DNA of 16,756 bases from SIG440 sp045645485. Lineage in GTDB: Bacteria > Bacillota > Clostridia > Monoglobales > Monoglobaceae. Within the stretch, counting starts at the first letter, position 1; each line of letters starts with the position of its first letter. The notes beneath the pieces were generated by a model. The model searched no databases. It was not told the origin of the DNA and was given only the letters and a program-made list of their open reading frames with translations. Location: contig JAZRIX010000037.1 of assembly GCA_045645485.1 (NCBI GenBank), positions 1 to 16,756 of the forward strand, read 5' to 3'. This document shows positions 13,985 through 16,756 of the stretch, in pieces. The position numbers were made by a program, and so were the translations under genes.

Positions 13985-15289
13985 ATGTCAGTATGGCAAC
14001 CTGAATATGAATTGATGACGCGTGAGCAGATAAAGGAAGACCAAAGTAAAAAGCTCCGTTGGCAGGTTGAAAGAATGTATGAAAAGGTAGAGCTTTTCAG
14101 AAAAAGAATGGAAGAAAAAGGGCTGAAGCCTGAGGATATCAAAGGAGTAGAAGACCTTCACAAGCTTCCTTTTTCTTACAAGCAGGATTTGAGAGACTAT
14201 TATCCCTACGGCCTTTTTGCAGTGCCTATGAGCGAAATCAGACGTGTTCATGCATCATCAGGTACAACGGGCAAGCAGATAGTTGTTGGTTATACAGAAA
14301 ATGACCTTGATATGTGGGCAAACTGCTTTGCAAGAATGTTGGCAGCTGTTGGAGCTGATGAGAATGATTTTGTTCACGTTGGTTACGGCCTTGGACTTTT
14401 TACGGGCGGATTTGGTGCCCATGATGGTGCTGTGAAGCTTGGTGCAACTGCTATTCCTATCTCTGCGGGTAATACACAGAGACAGATACAGACAATGATT
14501 GACTTTGGTTCAACAGTTCTTTGCTGTACGCCTTCTTATGCAATGTATCTTGGTGAGGTAATCGAAGAAATGGGCGTAAAGGATCAGCTTAAACTGAAAG
14601 CAGGTATATTTGGAGCTGAACCGTGGACAGAAGAAATGAGAGCACAGATTGAAGAAAAGCTGGGTCTTAAGGCTTATGATATTTACGGACTTTCAGAAAT
14701 ACTGGGTCCCGGTGTTTCTTATGAATGTGAGTATCAGTGCGGTATGCATGTTTGTGAAGATAATTTTATTCCCGAAATTATCAACCCCGACACGGGCGAG
14801 GTTCTTCCCGAAGGCGCACATGGTGAGCTTGTTTTCACCACAATCACAAAGGAGGGCTTCCCTGTTATCAGATACCGTACAAGAGACATTTGTTCTCTTA
14901 ACTATGAACCCTGCAAGTGCGGAAGAACTCATGTAAGAATGAACAAGCCTCAGGGCAGAACCGACGATATGCTGATTATTCGTGGTGTAAATGTATTCCC
15001 GTCACAAATTGAAGAAGTTCTTCTTAATATTGGTGGTGATATAACACCGAACTATCAGATTATTGTCGACAGAGAAAATAATACCGATACGTTCCAGGTT
15101 AATGTTGAAATGAGTGAGACTCTTTTTGCGGAAGGTATGAAGGGAATTGAAAAGACAGCAAAGCTGATTTCGGAGAGGCTCAGAAGTACATTGGGTATCG
15201 GTCCCAAGGTAAATCTTGTTAACCCCAAGTCAATTGAGCGCAGCGAAGGAAAAGCAAAGCGTGTTATTGATAAGAGAAAGCTTAAATAA
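13985..15289 (+). CDS. paaK: Phenylacetate-CoA ligase
   Basis: This 434-residue ligase converts phenylacetate or a related arylacetate to its CoA thioester with ATP. It has the PaaK length and motifs: HASSGTTGK (89-97), YGLSEILGPGV, RYRTRD, and GRTDDMLIIRGVNVFPSQIE around the hinge. The C-terminal EGKAKRV (421-427) supplies the catalytic-lysine region. Cysteines near YECEYQCGMHVC and CKCGRTH may bind zinc, as in some clostridial PaaK; this is not certain. I start it at ATG 13985 with GAGGTG (13973-13978) 6 bases upstream. The open frame runs 12 codons further up, but only by overlapping iorB without a ribosome site. Product arylacetyl-CoA is exactly the IorAB substrate in the carboxylating direction. 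Confidence 0.95.
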   Translation: MSVWQPEYELMTREQIKEDQSKKLRWQVERMYEKVELFRKRMEEKGLKPEDIKGVEDLHKLPFSYKQDLRDYYPYGLFAVPMSEIRRVHASSGTTGKQIVVGYTENDLDMWANCFARMLAAVGADENDFVHVGYGLGLFTGGFGAHDGAVKLGATAIPISAGNTQRQIQTMIDFGSTVLCCTPSYAMYLGEVIEEMGVKDQLKLKAGIFGAEPWTEEMRAQIEEKLGLKAYDIYGLSEILGPGVSYECEYQCGMHVCEDNFIPEIINPDTGEVLPEGAHGELVFTTITKEGFPVIRYRTRDICSLNYEPCKCGRTHVRMNKPQGRTDDMLIIRGVNVFPSQIEEVLLNIGGDITPNYQIIVDRENNTDTFQVNVEMSETLFAEGMKGIEKTAKLISERLRSTLGIGPKVNLVNPKSIERSEGKAKRVIDKRKLK

Positions 15290-15310
15290 TTTTTTGAAAG
15301 GATTGATTTT

Positions 15311-15736
15311 ATGTTTATAAAACAACTTTCGGTTTTTGTTGAAAACAAACACGGCAGACTTCAGGCAATTATTGATAAATTGAGTGAAAACGGCGTGAAC
15401 ATAAGAGCTTTGTCCATTGCGGACACCACTGACTTCGGAATCCTCAGAATGATTTCTGATGACAATGAAAAAGCAAAAAAAGTTCTTTCGGATGCAGGTG
15501 TTATTTCAACATCAATTGATGTAATTGCGGTTTATATTGATGACCATGCAGGCGGTCTGGCAAAGGTTCTCAAAATCGTGACCGATGCAGGAATCAGCAT
15601 CGAATATATGTATGCATTCCTGGGACGAAAAGAAGGAAAGGCACTTATGGTTTTGAAAGCTGATGATGAAGAAAAGGCTGAGGCTGTTCTTGCGGAAAAT
15701 GGAATTGCCCTTCTGGACCCGGGCGAAATTAAATAA
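15311..15736 (+). CDS. Tandem ACT-domain protein (COG4747-like)
   Basis: This 141-residue protein is made of two ACT domains, about 1-68 (KQLSVFVENKHGRLQAIIDKL) and about 70-138 (DVIAVYIDDHAGGLAKVLKIV). ACT folds bind amino acids and signal allosterically. This short double-ACT type is commonly found beside paaK and ior genes, but its function is unknown to me. The GRL and GGL turns before the first helix of each domain are the usual ligand-binding site. The ribosome site AAAGG ends about 9 bases before ATG 15311. As last gene of a T-box operon for aromatic metabolism, it could sense Tyr or Phe and tune the ligases or IorAB. Confidence 0.92.
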   Translation: MFIKQLSVFVENKHGRLQAIIDKLSENGVNIRALSIADTTDFGILRMISDDNEKAKKVLSDAGVISTSIDVIAVYIDDHAGGLAKVLKIVTDAGISIEYMYAFLGRKEGKALMVLKADDEEKAEAVLAENGIALLDPGEIK

Positions 15737-15740
15737 AATA

Positions 15741-15771
15741 ACAATCCCACGGTTAATCCGTGGGATTGTTT
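15741..15771 (+). terminator. Terminator of the T-box operon
   Basis: ACAATCCCACGG (15741-15752) pairs perfectly with CCGTGGGATTGT (15758-15769) around TTAAT, 4 bases after the ACT gene stop. The stem is strong but the T run is short (TTT, 15769-15771). Confidence 0.85.
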
Positions 15772-15782
15772 AATTGTATAAT

Positions 15783-15823
15783 AAAAACAAAAAAGACAAG
15801 CTAAACGCTTGCCTTTTGGTGGC
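15783..15823. repeat. 41-bp direct repeat, copy A
   Basis: This differs at only two positions from copy B (16000-16040). On the minus strand it reads GCCACCAAAA, then a hairpin GGCAAGC-GTTTA-GCTTGTC and T6, which is the layout of a tRNA CCA end plus intrinsic terminator. No intact tRNA body lies upstream of it on that strand. Confidence 0.8.
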
Positions 15824-15999
15824 AACGATGGGAGGGATTTCTCGCAAGCGAGCCTGTTGCAACATCAACTCAACCATCGCAGACCATAGCTGCTCGGTTT
15901 CGCTGTGTTGCTGCCACTCCTTGCTGCTCCCTTAATCTGCCCCCGGCAGCGGTCGCACCCGTCCCCCACGCGCCTGCGTCGCTCGGGTTCAAATCTCTG
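15824..15999. other. GC-rich segment between the direct repeats, no gene recognised
   Basis: This is visibly richer in GC than its neighbours, especially 15880-15988, with no convincing open frame. Small hairpins occur, such as CTCGCAAGCGAG at 15841-15852. On the minus strand, GCGATGG can pair with CCATCGT next to copy A like a 7-bp acceptor stem. On the plus strand GGGTTCAAATCTC (15984-15996) resembles a T-arm with imperfect pairing. These may be decayed RNA genes or an insertion; I cannot name it. Confidence 0.4.
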
Positions 16000-16040
16000 A
16001 AAAACCAAAAAGACAAGCTAAATGCTTGCCTTTTGGTGGC
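16000..16040. repeat. 41-bp direct repeat, copy B
   Basis: This is the second copy of the repeat at 15783-15823, with the same minus-strand GCCACCAAAA and terminator hairpin (GGCAAGC-ATTTA-GCTTGTC, 16012-16030, then T5). The adjacent DNA beyond the repeat differs between the copies. Confidence 0.8.
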
Positions 16041-16084
16041 GGAGAAGGACTTTCACCGATAGAAAACACAAAACGCACTTCTCC
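16037..16084 (-). ncRNA. tRNA-like mini-element with acceptor stem, T-arm-like hairpin and CCA
   Basis: On the minus strand GGAGAAG (16084-16078) pairs perfectly over 7 bp with CTTCTCC (16047-16041), followed by G and CCA, and a second CCA. Inside is a 5-bp, 7-base-loop hairpin (TTTTC-TATCGGT-GAAAG, 16066-16050) placed 2 bases from the 3' acceptor strand, as a T-arm would be. An intrinsic terminator follows (16030-16007). The acceptor stem and G73 resemble tRNA-Ser. It is far too short (48 nt) and lacks D- and anticodon arms and the T-loop consensus, so it is either a relic or a small tRNA-like RNA. Confidence 0.4.
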
Positions 16085-16159
16085 TAAACAAGCCATTTTC
16101 AACCACTTGATTTTTTACATTTCAAGAGAAAATCTAAAAAGAGCATATCGTTAAACTTA

Positions 16160-16191
16160 TTTTGTCCCCAGATGAATTTCTGGGGGCAAAA
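16160..16191. terminator. Hairpin after the 3'-terminal gene, possible terminator
   Basis: The 13-base arm 16160-16172 (GC core CCCC) pairs with 16179-16191 (core GGGG), including one T-G pair, around a 6-base loop. It begins 1 base past the stop of the minus-strand gene. The T-rich run is better on the plus side (16192-16210), so it could end transcription from either direction. Confidence 0.5.
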
Positions 16192-16192
16192 T

Positions 16193-16684
16193 TTATTTTT
16201 GATTATTTTTTTTGTATTCTTCCCAACTGTTTCTATAAGATGTTATATGAGATAACAGTTTAATTTCTAATCCAAATAATTTTTCTTTATAATCTCTACT
16301 TTTTTGAGCTGATAATTGTTTATCTTTAATGTCTTTCTTAATACTTTCTCTAACAGAGTGTATTTCTGATAATACATCTTTTCCGTCTTGTGTCATACCA
16401 CTTGAAAAAGTTTTTGTGCCTGGTCCAAATTCAATTAGTCTTTGAATCCTTTGATTTCTTTCTTCCGTTTCTTCAAAAGAAAGTTCTAATTGTATTCTCT
16501 CCAAATGCTTACACTTGGCTTGAATGTCATAAAAGAAATCAGACTTAAACTGTTTTTCGTTTTCTTTATCTTCAAGTTTATCTAACTTGTTTTTCCATAT
16601 AATATTCACGAAATAACTTGACGCAGCACCCGTAAGAAGTCCAACGATTATATTTGATACCATATCACACATATTTGTTCTCAC
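16193..16684 (-). CDS. Unrecognised small membrane-anchored protein with coiled-coil character
   Basis: This 163-residue protein belongs to no family I recognise. One hydrophobic segment near the N-terminus (about 9-29, with IIVGLLTGAASSYF) is followed by a charged, Lys/Glu-rich, mainly helical body likely to form coiled coils. This suggests a cytoplasmic domain tethered to the membrane. The long frame starts at GTG 16684 without a good ribosome site. ATG 16672, with a weak AAGTGAG about 7 bases upstream, is an equally good start and gives 159 residues. Base composition is more AT-rich than the metabolic genes, which hints at acquired DNA. It stands alone; 16685-16756 shows no clear promoter. 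Confidence 0.6.
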   Translation of the reverse strand: MRTNMCDMVSNIIVGLLTGAASSYFVNIIWKNKLDKLEDKENEKQFKSDFFYDIQAKCKHLERIQLELSFEETEERNQRIQRLIEFGPGTKTFSSGMTQDGKDVLSEIHSVRESIKKDIKDKQLSAQKSRDYKEKLFGLEIKLLSHITSYRNSWEEYKKNNQK

Positions 16685-16756
16685 TTTCTATTCTTATTCA
16701 AATTAGGTATTTCCCGATAAGTGCTAAAATTATTCTTCAATTCAAGATTTTTCTTT

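Noticed and set aside
15981..15998. T-arm-like GGGTTCAAATCTC as part of a plus-strand tRNA
   Set aside because: The flanking stem pairs poorly, no acceptor strand or CCA follows, and no D- or anticodon arm lies upstream.

Overview
The window looks like chromosomal DNA of a low-GC anaerobic Firmicute, most likely a gut or rumen clostridium. The pointers are AT-rich coding DNA with strong AGGAGG-type ribosome binding sites, TTGACA/TATAAT promoters, a T-box leader, and ferredoxin-dependent 2-oxoacid chemistry. This placement is inferred from gene content only.

Layout. (1) 1-385 holds two full and one partial copy of a 164-bp tandem repeat. Each copy carries the 5' half of a tRNA-Leu gene (minus strand) that breaks off in the anticodon arm. 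(2) 474-3001 is a metal-efflux operon: a sigma-A promoter with a SmtB/CadC-type operator, an ArsR-family sensor with two metal sites, a free-standing HMA metal-binding protein, and a Zn/Cd/Pb P1B-ATPase. The HMA and ATPase frames are in phase and separated by a single TAG stop. (3) 2998-3642 (minus) is a HAD phosphatase, converging on the ATPase. (4) 3643-3987 has no intact gene but holds what looks like the tail of a dead etfA gene. (5) 3988-5965 (minus) is a cell-wall salvage pair: murQ, plus a MurK-like sugar kinase carrying an N-terminal XRE helix-turn-helix. (6) 6184-8019 is a membrane nucleotide-sugar 4,6-dehydratase of the CapD/WbpM/PglF type.

(7) 8043-15770 is the centrepiece: a promoter, a T-box riboswitch (probable specifier TAC, Tyr) and six genes. 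They encode a sodium/solute symporter, an acyl-CoA synthetase, indolepyruvate:ferredoxin oxidoreductase alpha and beta (IorA, IorB), a phenylacetate-CoA ligase (PaaK) and a tandem ACT-domain protein. A terminator closes the operon. T-boxes turn on synthesis or uptake when a tRNA is uncharged. Such control over IOR plus PaaK argues that the pathway runs toward synthesis: import arylacetates, activate them with CoA, and reductively carboxylate them to arylpyruvates for transamination to tyrosine or phenylalanine. This is inference, but it is testable.

(8) 15771-16192 is a gene-free stretch with two 41-bp direct repeats (minus-strand tRNA-type CCA end plus terminator), a GC-rich segment between them, and a 48-nt tRNA-like mini-element. 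(9) 16193-16684 (minus) is an unrecognised small membrane-anchored coiled-coil protein.
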